Of a DNA stretch of 64,000 bases, positions 9,526 through 16,899 are shown in pieces. Both the position numbers and the translations under genes were made by a program. The stretch lies in contig NZ_LWKZ01000025.1 in NCBI RefSeq assembly GCF_001905005.1, forward strand, positions 186,001-250,000. The letters run 5' to 3'. This DNA is from Streptomyces sp. CB02923. Its GTDB lineage: Bacteria > Actinomycetota > Actinomycetes > Streptomycetales > Streptomycetaceae. The number at the start of each line of letters is the position of its first letter. Position 1 is the first letter of the stretch. A model generated the notes under the pieces. That model saw nothing but the letters and a program-made list of their open reading frames with translations. It had not been told where the DNA came from and did not search any database.

Positions 9526-10265
9526 TGAATCTCTCCCAGAAGAAGGCGCTGGTCACCGGGGGCTCGCGCGGCATCGGCCGCGCCGTCGTCGAGCGGCTCG
9601 CCGCCGAGGGCGCCGACGTGGCCTTCACCTACCGCGAGCGCGAGGCCGAGGCCGAGGCGGTCGTAGCGGCCGTGGAGGCCGCCGGGCGTACCGCACACGC
9701 CCTCCGCGTCGACCTGACCGGGGTCGCCGAGGTGCGCCGCATGATGCGGGATGCGCACCGTCTCCTGGGCGGGCTGGACTTCCTGGTGAACAACGCCGCC
9801 GCGGCCGCCACCGCGACGCGTATCGACGCGGCGACGGAGGAGGAGTTCAACGGGGCGATGGCCGTCAACGCCCGTGCCGTCTTCTTCTCCCTCCAGGAGG
9901 CGTCGCGGCTGATGAACGACGGCGGCCGTGTCGTCAACCTGTCCACCGCCAACACCGCCCTGCCGGTCCCCGGCGTGTCCCTGCACGCCGGCAGCAAGGC
10001 GGCCGTCGAGCAGTACACCCGGGTGGCCGCCCAGGAACTCGGCCCGCGCGGCATCACCGTCAACGCGATCTCGCCGGGCGCCACCGACACCGAGCTGCTG
10101 CGGGCCAACATCACCCAGGAGGGCATGGAGCTCGCCGTCAAGATGACGCCGCTGGGCCGGATCGGCGAGCCGTCGGACATCGCCGGCGTGGTGGCCTTCC
10201 TCTGCGGCCCGGACGGCGCTTTCGTCAGCGGCCAGAACCTGCGCGTGACCGGTGGCATGGTCTGA
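9522..10265 (+). CDS. SDR-family oxidoreductase with His in place of catalytic Tyr
   Basis: Short-chain dehydrogenase of 247 residues. The cofactor motif TGGSRGIG, NNAAA and the PGATDTELL loop are intact. In the active site Ser141 and Lys159 are present, but the position of the catalytic Tyr (YxxxK) is His155, in the stretch LHAGSK. The codon is CAC, so this is not a reading ambiguity. It may catalyse a different reaction, such as enoyl or non-redox chemistry, or be a weak ketoreductase. It is the last gene of the plus-strand operon, overlapping FkbH by ATGA and followed by a hairpin. Confidence 0.9.
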   Translation: MMNLSQKKALVTGGSRGIGRAVVERLAAEGADVAFTYREREAEAEAVVAAVEAAGRTAHALRVDLTGVAEVRRMMRDAHRLLGGLDFLVNNAAAAATATRIDAATEEEFNGAMAVNARAVFFSLQEASRLMNDGGRVVNLSTANTALPVPGVSLHAGSKAAVEQYTRVAAQELGPRGITVNAISPGATDTELLRANITQEGMELAVKMTPLGRIGEPSDIAGVVAFLCGPDGAFVSGQNLRVTGGMV

Positions 10266-10297
10266 CCCCGCGCCCCGTCACCGGCGGGTGACAGGGG

Positions 10298-10332
10298 AAG
10301 AGCCCGGCCGGTCGGTGACCGGTCGGGCTCTT
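10298..10332. terminator. Bidirectional terminator between convergent operons
   Basis: Hairpin with arms AAGAGCCCG and CGGGCTCTT, continued after one mismatch by CCGGTC/GACCGG around a 3-base loop. It lies between the SDR gene (ends 10265, plus) and the HTTM gene (ends 10353, minus), so it can serve both. Confidence 0.85.
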
Positions 10333-10352
10333 CGTCGTACGGGGGCTGCGGT

Positions 10353-11357
10353 TCAGACGGTGCTCAGCTCCTCGGCCGCCGGTTCGGCGGGGGCCGGTGC
10401 GTTGCGGCGCCGCCGGGCCGCCACCCGCTCGCGCAGCCGCCGTACACGCTGGAAGAGCGCCGCGTAGTCGGCGTCGCGCACGATCACGGCGTCGATGGCC
10501 ATCATGGCGAGGCCGAACGTCATCAGGCCCATGCCAGCCATGATGCCGATGTGCATCGCGGCGATGCCCAGGACCACCGCTTCGCGGAACCTGCGCCGTG
10601 CGGTGAGGGCGGCCGGGACGGCGAGCAGCTGCACGGCGATGGCGAAGTAGGAGACGAACGTCGTCAGGAGCACGCTGTTCATCAGCCCGGGAAGCGCGGA
10701 GCTGTAGGTGTACTGCCAGACGTGGCTCACGTAGTAGAGCGCGGTGCCCTCCTGCCACTGCGGCGCGGCCACCTTCCACAGGGCGGAGACGGTGTAGACG
10801 ACGCACGCCTGGAAGACGATGAGCAAGGCCGCCGTGTTGTGGAGCGAAGTGCGCAGGTGCGGCTCACCGGTGCGCTGCTCCAGCCGTGCGCGTACCCGCT
10901 TGGACAGCGGGCTGAAGTGGGCGTTGACCGTGCTGCCCAGCAGCAGGATCAGCACGATCCCGGTGAGCGCGTCGCCGCCCTCCCACATGGTGTAGTTGCG
11001 GTGGTAGATGGAGGTCATGAACACCGCGTGGACCAGTGTCAGGCTCCGGGACCCGAAGACCGTCCAGGCGAGGGAGACCGCCATGCCGGTGAAGTACACG
11101 AGGTCGAACCAGGTGGTGCTGTCGCTGAGCGCGTACAGCGAGAAGATGTGCTGGTCCCCGGTGAGGGCCTTGAAGGCGGTGAAGCTGGAGTAGCTGTCCG
11201 GGCCCCAAAGGAACCTGCTGTAGGAGATGTTGGAGGCGTAGTAGAGTGTGGTGCTCAGGCCCAGCAGGATGCGGCAGAGCGACAGGCCTACGAGGTACCT
11301 GGGCCGACTGGAAAAGCCGCGCAGCGCGTTCGCGGCGGACGTCTTCAGCTTGTCCAT
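10353..11357 (-). CDS. HTTM-domain membrane protein (SdpB-like)
   Basis: Integral membrane protein of 334 residues with several hydrophobic helices and a basic, Ala/Pro-rich tail. It matches the HTTM family, related to vitamin K-dependent carboxylase membrane domains and to Bacillus SdpB. The start at 11357 (MDKLKTS) is inside the end of the upstream DUF5819 gene, a 13-base overlap. SdpB works with SdpA to mature a secreted toxin in Bacillus; here the partner would be the DUF5819 protein. No toxin-precursor gene is visible, so its task in this cluster is unknown. It could act in product maturation, export or immunity. Confidence 0.8.
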   Translation of the reverse strand: MDKLKTSAANALRGFSSRPRYLVGLSLCRILLGLSTTLYYASNISYSRFLWGPDSYSSFTAFKALTGDQHIFSLYALSDSTTWFDLVYFTGMAVSLAWTVFGSRSLTLVHAVFMTSIYHRNYTMWEGGDALTGIVLILLLGSTVNAHFSPLSKRVRARLEQRTGEPHLRTSLHNTAALLIVFQACVVYTVSALWKVAAPQWQEGTALYYVSHVWQYTYSSALPGLMNSVLLTTFVSYFAIAVQLLAVPAALTARRRFREAVVLGIAAMHIGIMAGMGLMTFGLAMMAIDAVIVRDADYAALFQRVRRLRERVAARRRRNAPAPAEPAAEELSTV

Positions 11358-12022
11358 GGCTGGGCTCCGGGCCGGTAGTCGAACCAGCCGAGGTCGGTGA
11401 AGACCTCGGAGCGTGGCTCCTGGGACGAATGACGTGCGTCGAACCGTTTCACGGGCGTGTAGGTGTAGTAGGCGCGCAGCCGGGTGACCTTGCCATCCAG
11501 GTGGAGCTGGTCCACCAGCGGCGACAGGACGGTGGTGGTGTCCGTCTTCGCCGCCTGCCACAGGGCCTTCAGCTCGCTCTGCTGACCCGCGAAGTCGGAG
11601 AGGGCCTTCTTGCGTGCCTGGTCGACGGTCACCTGCTTGTCGTGCAGGCTGCCCAGCTCCACGCCGATGTACAGGCCCACCGCGCCCATGCGGTTGGGCG
11701 CGACGCGGACCTCGCGGGCGGTGTCGGCCATCTTCCGGGACAGCGACTTCGGTTCGGTGGTGTGCCTGCCGGACGCGTTCTGGTACTCGACCTGGTAGAA
11801 GACCTCACCGTTGTAGTCCACCGAGTACGGCGCGAGGAGCATCCAGCTCTGCCGGAAGTACGTGTCGGCGACGGGGGCGACCGCCTTGTACGCCTGGGTC
11901 CGGGCGGGCGATTCCGGGGCGTTGACGATGAGGGTCATGGCGGCGCAGGCCAGGCCGAGCAGGGGCGGCAGCGCCGTGCTCAGCAGTTTCCACCGGCCCG
12001 CGCGGGTGCGGGACGCCGTCAT
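11345..12022 (-). CDS. DUF5819-family membrane-anchored protein (SdpA-like)
   Basis: Protein of 225 residues. A single N-terminal membrane segment (about 12-31, LLSTALPPLLGLACAAMTL) precedes a soluble domain with QSWMLLAPYSVDYNGEVFYQ, as in DUF5819/SdpA-type proteins. The ATG at 12022 overlaps the tautomerase stop (ATGA), and the end overlaps the HTTM gene. Such pairs are encoded together in many actinomycetes, usually without a natural-product context. The function is not established; a complex with the HTTM protein is inferred from the coupling. Confidence 0.75.
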   Translation of the reverse strand: MTASRTRAGRWKLLSTALPPLLGLACAAMTLIVNAPESPARTQAYKAVAPVADTYFRQSWMLLAPYSVDYNGEVFYQVEYQNASGRHTTEPKSLSRKMADTAREVRVAPNRMGAVGLYIGVELGSLHDKQVTVDQARKKALSDFAGQQSELKALWQAAKTDTTTVLSPLVDQLHLDGKVTRLRAYYTYTPVKRFDARHSSQEPRSEVFTDLGWFDYRPGAQPWTS

Positions 12023-12237
12023 GGCCGGGGTCCCGCTGCCTGCGGGGAGGGCCGGCCGTGGGTGGCGCCCCCGATGCCCCAGCGGTGGGCGGGGACCGGT
12101 GTGAGGACCACCCAGGTCTGGTCGCGGACGTCCTCGCCGAACACGTTCACCGCCGCCTGGGTGATCTGTTCGACCAGTTCCCGCTCGGTCTGTTCGGTGA
12201 GGCGCTGTTCGAAGATCTTGACTTCGACGAAGGGCAT
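12019..12237 (-). CDS. Small tautomerase (4-oxalocrotonate tautomerase family)
   Basis: Protein of 72 residues starting Met-Pro, which leaves the catalytic Pro1 after Met removal (MPFVEVKIFE). Secondary-structure pattern and length fit 4-OT enzymes, with an extended tail (GIGGATHGRPSP). It lies 15 bases after the aminotransferase gene and overlaps the DUF5819 start. A role in imine/enamine or keto/enol isomerisation of a pathway intermediate, for example piperideine-2-carboxylate, is possible but only a guess. Confidence 0.8.
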   Translation of the reverse strand: MPFVEVKIFEQRLTEQTERELVEQITQAAVNVFGEDVRDQTWVVLTPVPAHRWGIGGATHGRPSPQAAGPRP

Positions 12238-12252
12238 GATGGCTCCTGAGGG

Positions 12253-13509
12253 TCAGACGGTGGCGGCGGTGTCGCCGCGGAGGTTCGCGTCGGTGCCCGT
12301 GACGGCGGTAAGCCCGGCCGCCAGGGCGTCGACGAGGTGGTCGACCTGGGAATCGTGCAGGCCCGGGTGGCAGGGCAGGTTCATGTGCTGCTCGAACCAG
12401 AGGTGTTCGGCGACCGGGCACTCGCCGGGGCGGTGACCGCGGAAGTTCCACTCCGGGGTCAGGTGCAGGGGGAAGTAGCGCAACTGCACCTCCACGCCCC
12501 GGGCGTCAAGTTCGCGCAGCAGCGCTTCCCGCATCTCCCGGTCGCGCACGAGGAAGGTGTAGAGGTGGTAGGCGTGCCCGTAGCCCTCCGGCGCGCGGAC
12601 GGGCCGGGCCCCGGGGAACGCGGAGACGACCTCGTCCAGCCGGCGGGCGATCATCCGGCGGCGGTCCACCAGTTCATCCAACCGGTCCAGTTGGGCCAGG
12701 CCCACCGCGGCAGCCGCCTCGGACATGGTGGCGTTCGTGCCGGCGCCGCGGATGCCGACGCAGGCGCGGTCGTAGATCTCGTCGGCGAACATCATCCAGG
12801 GCAGCGCGGCGGGCGGCCGCCCCGGGGCCGTCCCGTGGCGGACGTAGACGCCGTCCACCGCGTTGTCCCGGTAGCGCCGCACCCGCTCCGCCCAGTCGTC
12901 GCGGCCCAGGGTGATCATGCCGCCCTCGCCGAGGGTGGTGATGTTCTTCGTGGAGTGGAAGCTGAAGGTCGCGATGTCGGCCAGCGCACCGGGCCGGCGG
13001 CCGTGGTAGGTGGCGCCCAGCGCGTGGGCGCTGTCCTCGATCACCGTGATGCCGCGGGGCCTGGTGAGCGCCATGACGGCGTCCATGTCGGCCGGGCAGC
13101 CGCCGTAGTGGACCAGGATCACGGCCCGGGTCCGGTCGGTGATCAGCCGCTCCAGCGCTGCCGGGTCCATGTTCAGGGTGAGCGGATCGATGTCGCAGAA
13201 GCGGACCGTGACGTCCAGGTCGAGCAGCGGCTGGATGCTGGCCTGGAAGGTCTGCGGCGTCACGATGACCTCGTCGCCCGGAGCCAGGTCCAGCAGCCGG
13301 ATGGCGATCTCCAGCGCGACGGTGCCGCTCGTCACCGACAGGGCGTGGCGGGCGCCGGTATGGCGGGAGAAGGCGTCCTCGAAGGCTTCCCGCCATCCTC
13401 CGGCGGAGAGCGTGGTGCCGGAGGTGACGAGCTGTGCCAGGGCGTCCAGCTCCCGGTCGCCGATGACGCTGCCTCGGCGGCCGCCTGGCACGACGTAGCG
13501 TTGCTGCAT
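12253..13509 (-). CDS. DegT/DnrJ/EryC1/StrS-family PLP aminotransferase
   Basis: PLP enzyme of 418 residues with the Schiff-base Lys in FHSTKNITTLGEGG, the SGT phosphate motif (VTSGTVALEIA) and EDSAHALG. Most family members act on nucleotide sugars, but no sugar genes are near. It is codirectional with the aryl-AMP ligase. That pairing resembles visA-visB/nikC-nikE type loci, where an L-lysine 2-aminotransferase starts 3-hydroxypicolinate synthesis. My assignment as a lysine 2-aminotransferase candidate is inference from context; the protein family is clear. Confidence 0.85.
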   Translation of the reverse strand: MQQRYVVPGGRRGSVIGDRELDALAQLVTSGTTLSAGGWREAFEDAFSRHTGARHALSVTSGTVALEIAIRLLDLAPGDEVIVTPQTFQASIQPLLDLDVTVRFCDIDPLTLNMDPAALERLITDRTRAVILVHYGGCPADMDAVMALTRPRGITVIEDSAHALGATYHGRRPGALADIATFSFHSTKNITTLGEGGMITLGRDDWAERVRRYRDNAVDGVYVRHGTAPGRPPAALPWMMFADEIYDRACVGIRGAGTNATMSEAAAAVGLAQLDRLDELVDRRRMIARRLDEVVSAFPGARPVRAPEGYGHAYHLYTFLVRDREMREALLRELDARGVEVQLRYFPLHLTPEWNFRGHRPGECPVAEHLWFEQHMNLPCHPGLHDSQVDHLVDALAAGLTAVTGTDANLRGDTAATV

Positions 13510-13534
13510 GCGGAGGTACCCCCATGACGGAGAG

Positions 13535-13557
13535 ACGTCCCGAGCAGTGCGGGACGT
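13535..13557 (-). terminator. Hairpin after aryl ligase gene
   Basis: Perfect 8-bp stem ACGTCCCG/CGGGACGT with a 7-base loop, in the 164-base gap between the aryl-ligase stop and the aminotransferase start. The same gap holds a run of 11 G at 13641-13651. It may attenuate read-through between the two minus-strand genes. Confidence 0.5.
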
Positions 13558-13673
13558 GGGCTGATGGGTGCCCGTGGGACGGGGCCGAAGGAGTGGGCCG
13601 CCGAGGGCGCGCCCCGGCCGGGAGGCCCTCGCCGCAGTGCGGGGGGGGGGGCGTCCCGGCCGGGGCGTATGTG

Positions 13674-15308
13674 TCAGTCGGCGGCAGCCAGGCGCTGTGC
13701 GAGTTCCGTGGCGAGTGACTTCTTGTCGACCTTGCCGAGCCCGGTCAGCGGGAAGGCGTCGATCACTTCGAGGCGGTCGGGCAGCTTGTACTCCGCCAGC
13801 CCGCGGGCGCGCAGCAGGCGCTTGAGTTCGGGCAGCCGGGGCGGCTCGCCGGCCGGTACGACGAAGGCGCAGACCCGCTCGCCCAGGATCGCGTCGGGCA
13901 TCGCGACGACGGCTGCCTGCTGGACCCCGTCGTGCGCGGCGGTGACGTGCCGTTCCACCTCGGTGGCCGAGACCTTGTCCCCGCCGCGGATGATGACGTC
14001 CTTGACCCTGCCCTGGACGACCATGTCCCCGTCCTCGGTGAAACGCACGAGGTCACCGCTGCGGTAGAAGCCGTCCTCGGTGAAGGCGCGGGCGTTGTGC
14101 TCCTCGGCGCGGTAGTAGCCGCGCAGGGTGTACGGGCCGCGGGTCAGCAGTTCCCCGGTCTCGCCCGGGGCCACGGGCCGGTCCTCGGTGTCCACCACGC
14201 GGATCTCGTCGGCGGGCGAGATGGGCCTGCCCTGGGTGGTGAGGACCCGGTCGGCGGGGTCGTCGTAGCGGGTGAAGGTGAGCAGCCCTTCGGCCATCCC
14301 GAAGACCTGCTGGAGCCGGCAGCCGAGGGTGGGCGTGACCCGTGCGGCCACTTCGGGGTGCAGTTTGGCGCTGCCGATCTGGAGCACCGAGAGGCTGCTC
14401 AGGTCGCGCTCGGTCCACTCGGCGGCGTCCAGCCACATGTGCGCGATGGTCGGCACGCACGAGGTCATGGTGACCCGCTCCCGCTCGATGAGCGCGAAGC
14501 ACTCGTCGGGGTTCGGGGTCCTGGCCAGGACGGCCGTGCCGCCCACGCTCAGGGTGCCCAGCACGCCGGGGCAGCCCCAGGTGAAGTTGAACTCGATCGG
14601 CAGGACCGCGAGGTAGACGGTGTCGCCGTCCAGTTCGCAGGCCTCGGAGGCGGCGCGGATCTGGTAGGCGTAGTCCTCGTGGGTCCGCGGGATCAGTTTG
14701 GGCAGTGCGGTCGTCCCGCCGGACAGGAGGAAGAACGCGGGGTCCGCCGGGTCGGCGCCGGCCGGCTCGTCCGGGACCGGCGGGTGGGCCCCCGCGGCCG
14801 CCAGCTCTTCCAGTGAGCTGTGCGGGCCGGGGTCGCCGAGGACGAACACCTCGCGCAGGGCCGGGGCCGAGGCGAGTACCTCGGTGGCGAGTTCGCGGTG
14901 GTCGAAGCCCTGGTGGATGTCGGGCACCACGTAGGCGACAGCGCCGGAGTGCGTGCACAGGTGGCTGATCTCGTGGTGCCGGTGGGCGGGGAGCGCGAAG
15001 ACGGGCAGCGCCCCGAGCCGGAAGAGGCCGAAGCAGACGGCGACGAAGTCCGGTGTGTTCGGGAGCTGGACGACGACCCGGTCGCCCGGCTGGACGCCGC
15101 GTGCGGCGAAGCCCGCTGCCAGCCGGTCGGCCCAGGTGTCGAGCTCCGTGTACGTGAGGTGTTGGTCACCGCCCACGAGAGCGGTCCGGCTGCCGTACTC
15201 GGCCGCCCAGCCGCGCAGCAGCCGGCCGAGCGTTTCCCCCCGCCAGTATCCGGCCTTCCGGTACCTGGCTGCGGTGGCCTCCGGCCAGGGAACGCATCCG
15301 TCCAGCAT
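13674..15308 (-). CDS. Aryl-acid AMP ligase (DhbE/VisB/PyrA type)
   Basis: Stand-alone adenylation enzyme of 544 residues, the size of DhbE/EntE. Visible motifs are LSGGTTALPKLIPRTHEDY (P-loop), FGMAEGLLTFTR, YRSGDLVR and the final catalytic Lys in LTGLGKVDKK. In the acyl pocket (near residue 240, PIEFNFTWGCPG) the Asn that binds the ortho-hydroxyl in DhbE is kept and the DhbE Ser240 position is Cys. That Cys is the change known from salicylate-type ligases. This fits salicylate or its aza-analogue 3-hydroxypicolinate better than 2,3-dihydroxybenzoate. No salicylate synthase is present, whereas picolinate-type enzymes are. It should load the free carrier protein encoded divergently. Confidence 0.92.
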   Translation of the reverse strand: MLDGCVPWPEATAARYRKAGYWRGETLGRLLRGWAAEYGSRTALVGGDQHLTYTELDTWADRLAAGFAARGVQPGDRVVVQLPNTPDFVAVCFGLFRLGALPVFALPAHRHHEISHLCTHSGAVAYVVPDIHQGFDHRELATEVLASAPALREVFVLGDPGPHSSLEELAAAGAHPPVPDEPAGADPADPAFFLLSGGTTALPKLIPRTHEDYAYQIRAASEACELDGDTVYLAVLPIEFNFTWGCPGVLGTLSVGGTAVLARTPNPDECFALIERERVTMTSCVPTIAHMWLDAAEWTERDLSSLSVLQIGSAKLHPEVAARVTPTLGCRLQQVFGMAEGLLTFTRYDDPADRVLTTQGRPISPADEIRVVDTEDRPVAPGETGELLTRGPYTLRGYYRAEEHNARAFTEDGFYRSGDLVRFTEDGDMVVQGRVKDVIIRGGDKVSATEVERHVTAAHDGVQQAAVVAMPDAILGERVCAFVVPAGEPPRLPELKRLLRARGLAEYKLPDRLEVIDAFPLTGLGKVDKKSLATELAQRLAAAD

Positions 15309-15515
15309 TTCCAGTCCTTTTCTGCAGGCATCGCAATGATGTTTTCCGGGGCTGATATTTTGCTGATGCTAACCGAGTCACCGGCGCGCCAACACCCTGA
15401 ATATCCGGCGCTTTAGGGCACGTCGCAACACCTCAATAGTCTCTTTTAAGGGGCCTTTTAGGGGTGGCGGCTAGGGTTGATTCAACTTAGTCGTCAGACG
15501 GATCCGAACGGTGCG
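15309..15515. promoter_or_regulatory. Divergent promoter/operator region of the cluster
   Basis: Relatively AT-rich gap between the aryl ligase (minus) and carrier-protein gene (plus), the likely promoters of the two main units. It contains a direct repeat CTTTTAAGGGG (15443-15453) / CTTTTAGGGG (15455-15464) with a 12-base period, and the perfect palindrome GTTGATTCAAC (15476-15486). Direct repeats near one helical turn are typical of activator sites of the SARP kind; the palindrome suits a dimeric repressor. No regulator gene for them lies in the visible cluster. Confidence 0.5.
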
Positions 15516-15764
15516 GTGCGTAAATTGAGTAACCAGGGAGTAATTCCGGAGAGCAAGTCGGACCTGCAGCGCATGCTCGCCGACCGGCTCGGCGCCAGCA
15601 CGGACGAAGTCACCGACGATGTCAATCTCCAGGATCTCGGCCTCGACTCGATCGGCGTCATGGGCATCGTGTCGGGCTGGCAGCGGCACGGCCTTCGGAC
15701 CGAGATCGCCGAATTCACTGCGGCGCCCACGCTGAGGGCCTGGTGGGAACTCCTCTCCCGGTGA
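15477..15764 (+). CDS. Free aryl carrier protein (PyrU-like)
   Basis: Carrier protein of up to 95 residues with the phosphopantetheine Ser in DLGLDSIGVMGI. The start is uncertain: TTG 15477 gives the longest form, but it lies inside a palindrome and lacks a clear ribosome site. GTG 15516 or TTG 15525 would still keep the whole domain. It is divergent to the aryl ligase and leads the plus-strand operon, so it most likely carries the aryl starter and hands it to the first C domain of the NRPS at 18068. The discrete ligase plus discrete carrier arrangement is that of PyrA/PyrU in pyridomycin. Confidence 0.85.
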   Translation: MIQLSRQTDPNGAVRKLSNQGVIPESKSDLQRMLADRLGASTDEVTDDVNLQDLGLDSIGVMGIVSGWQRHGLRTEIAEFTAAPTLRAWWELLSR

Positions 15765-15825
15765 CACCCGGGCCGGCCCCACTGTGCCGGGGCATGTCAT
15801 CCCTCAGCAAGCCATTGGAGTCTCG

Positions 15826-16899
15826 ATGCAGTTCGGTGTGAATTTCTTTCCCGTTGTCGACCCGGCGAAGAAGGCCGCGAGCGACTACTTCGACGAGAGC
15901 CTGCGCCTGGTTAACCTGGCCGAGGACCTCGGCTTCGAGCACGTGCAGTGCGTAGAGCACTACTTCTCGCCATACGGCGGCTATATGCCCGACCCGGTCA
16001 CCTTCCTCACCGCGGCAGCCGCGCGCACCAGCCGGATCCGTATCGGCACCGGAGCGGTCATCCCCGCCTTCACCCACCCGCTGAAGCTCGCCGGCAAGCT
16101 GGCGATGCTGGACAACCTCTCCCACGGCCGACTCGACGTGGGTTTCGGCCGCGCCTTCCTGCCGCAGGAGTTCGAGGCGTTCGGGATCGACATCGACGAG
16201 AGCCGGGCGCGCTTCACCGAGGGCGTCGAGGTCTGCCGCCGCCTGTGGTCCGAGCAGGACGTCGTCTGGGAGGGCTCCTTCCACAGCTTCGGGCCCGTCA
16301 CGATGCTTCCCGAGCCGGTGCAGAAGCCGCACCCGCCCATCTTCATCGCCTCCGCGATGAGCCCCGACTCGTGCGCCGCCGCCGGCCGCGCCGGCCACCA
16401 CCTCCAGGTGGTGCCCTCGGTGACGTCCCGCGAGCAGCTGCAGTCGATGCTGGCGGGCTACCGCGCGGCATGGCACGAGGCCGGTCACCCCGGTAGCCCG
16501 CGCATCCAGATCAAGTACACCTGCTACGTGGCGGAGGACCGGGCGACCGCGCTCGACCTCGCCGAGAACTTCGAGCTGAACTACGTCGAGAACATGGCCG
16601 AGGCGGTGTCGAGCTGGGGCCGGACGCGCAGCGACGCCTACCGCGGCTACGAGCAGTTCGTGGAGAAGGTCAAGAAGTACGACTTCCGACAGTCGCACGC
16701 CGACAACAAGGTCCTGGCCGGCACCCCGGACGAGGTGCGCGAGCAGATCGCCGTCCTCGTGGACTGGTTCGGCGCCGACCCCGCCCTCAGCCTCCAGTTC
16801 AACCCCGGCCACATGCCCTACGTGGACGCGGAGCGCGCCATGAAGCTCTTCGCCGAGCACGTGATGCCCGCGTTCGCCGACCGGGAGCCGACGGCATGA
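15826..16899 (+). CDS. LLM-class flavin-dependent monooxygenase
   Basis: Luciferase-like protein of 357 residues (MQFGVNFFPVVDP at the N-terminus; VEHYFSPYGGY; GRLDVGFGRAF), a TIM-barrel FMNH2-dependent oxygenase. GGAG lies five bases before the ATG at 15826. Its stop overlaps the next start (ATGA). Enzymes of this subgroup are common in NRPS/PKS clusters and use reduced flavin from a separate reductase; the flavin reductase at 38712 is a natural partner. The substrate is unknown: ring hydroxylation of the aryl acid, beta-hydroxylation or N-oxidation are all open. Confidence 0.88.
   Translation: MQFGVNFFPVVDPAKKAASDYFDESLRLVNLAEDLGFEHVQCVEHYFSPYGGYMPDPVTFLTAAAARTSRIRIGTGAVIPAFTHPLKLAGKLAMLDNLSHGRLDVGFGRAFLPQEFEAFGIDIDESRARFTEGVEVCRRLWSEQDVVWEGSFHSFGPVTMLPEPVQKPHPPIFIASAMSPDSCAAAGRAGHHLQVVPSVTSREQLQSMLAGYRAAWHEAGHPGSPRIQIKYTCYVAEDRATALDLAENFELNYVENMAEAVSSWGRTRSDAYRGYEQFVEKVKKYDFRQSHADNKVLAGTPDEVREQIAVLVDWFGADPALSLQFNPGHMPYVDAERAMKLFAEHVMPAFADREPTA

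Noticed and set aside
13641..13651. Run of 11 G as a phase-variable switch
   Set aside because: It is between genes, not in a coding frame or obvious promoter spacer; may also be a sequencing weak spot.
15309..15476. A separate small regulator gene in the divergent region
   Set aside because: No open frame with a helix-turn-helix or start site was found; only repeats and promoter-like DNA.
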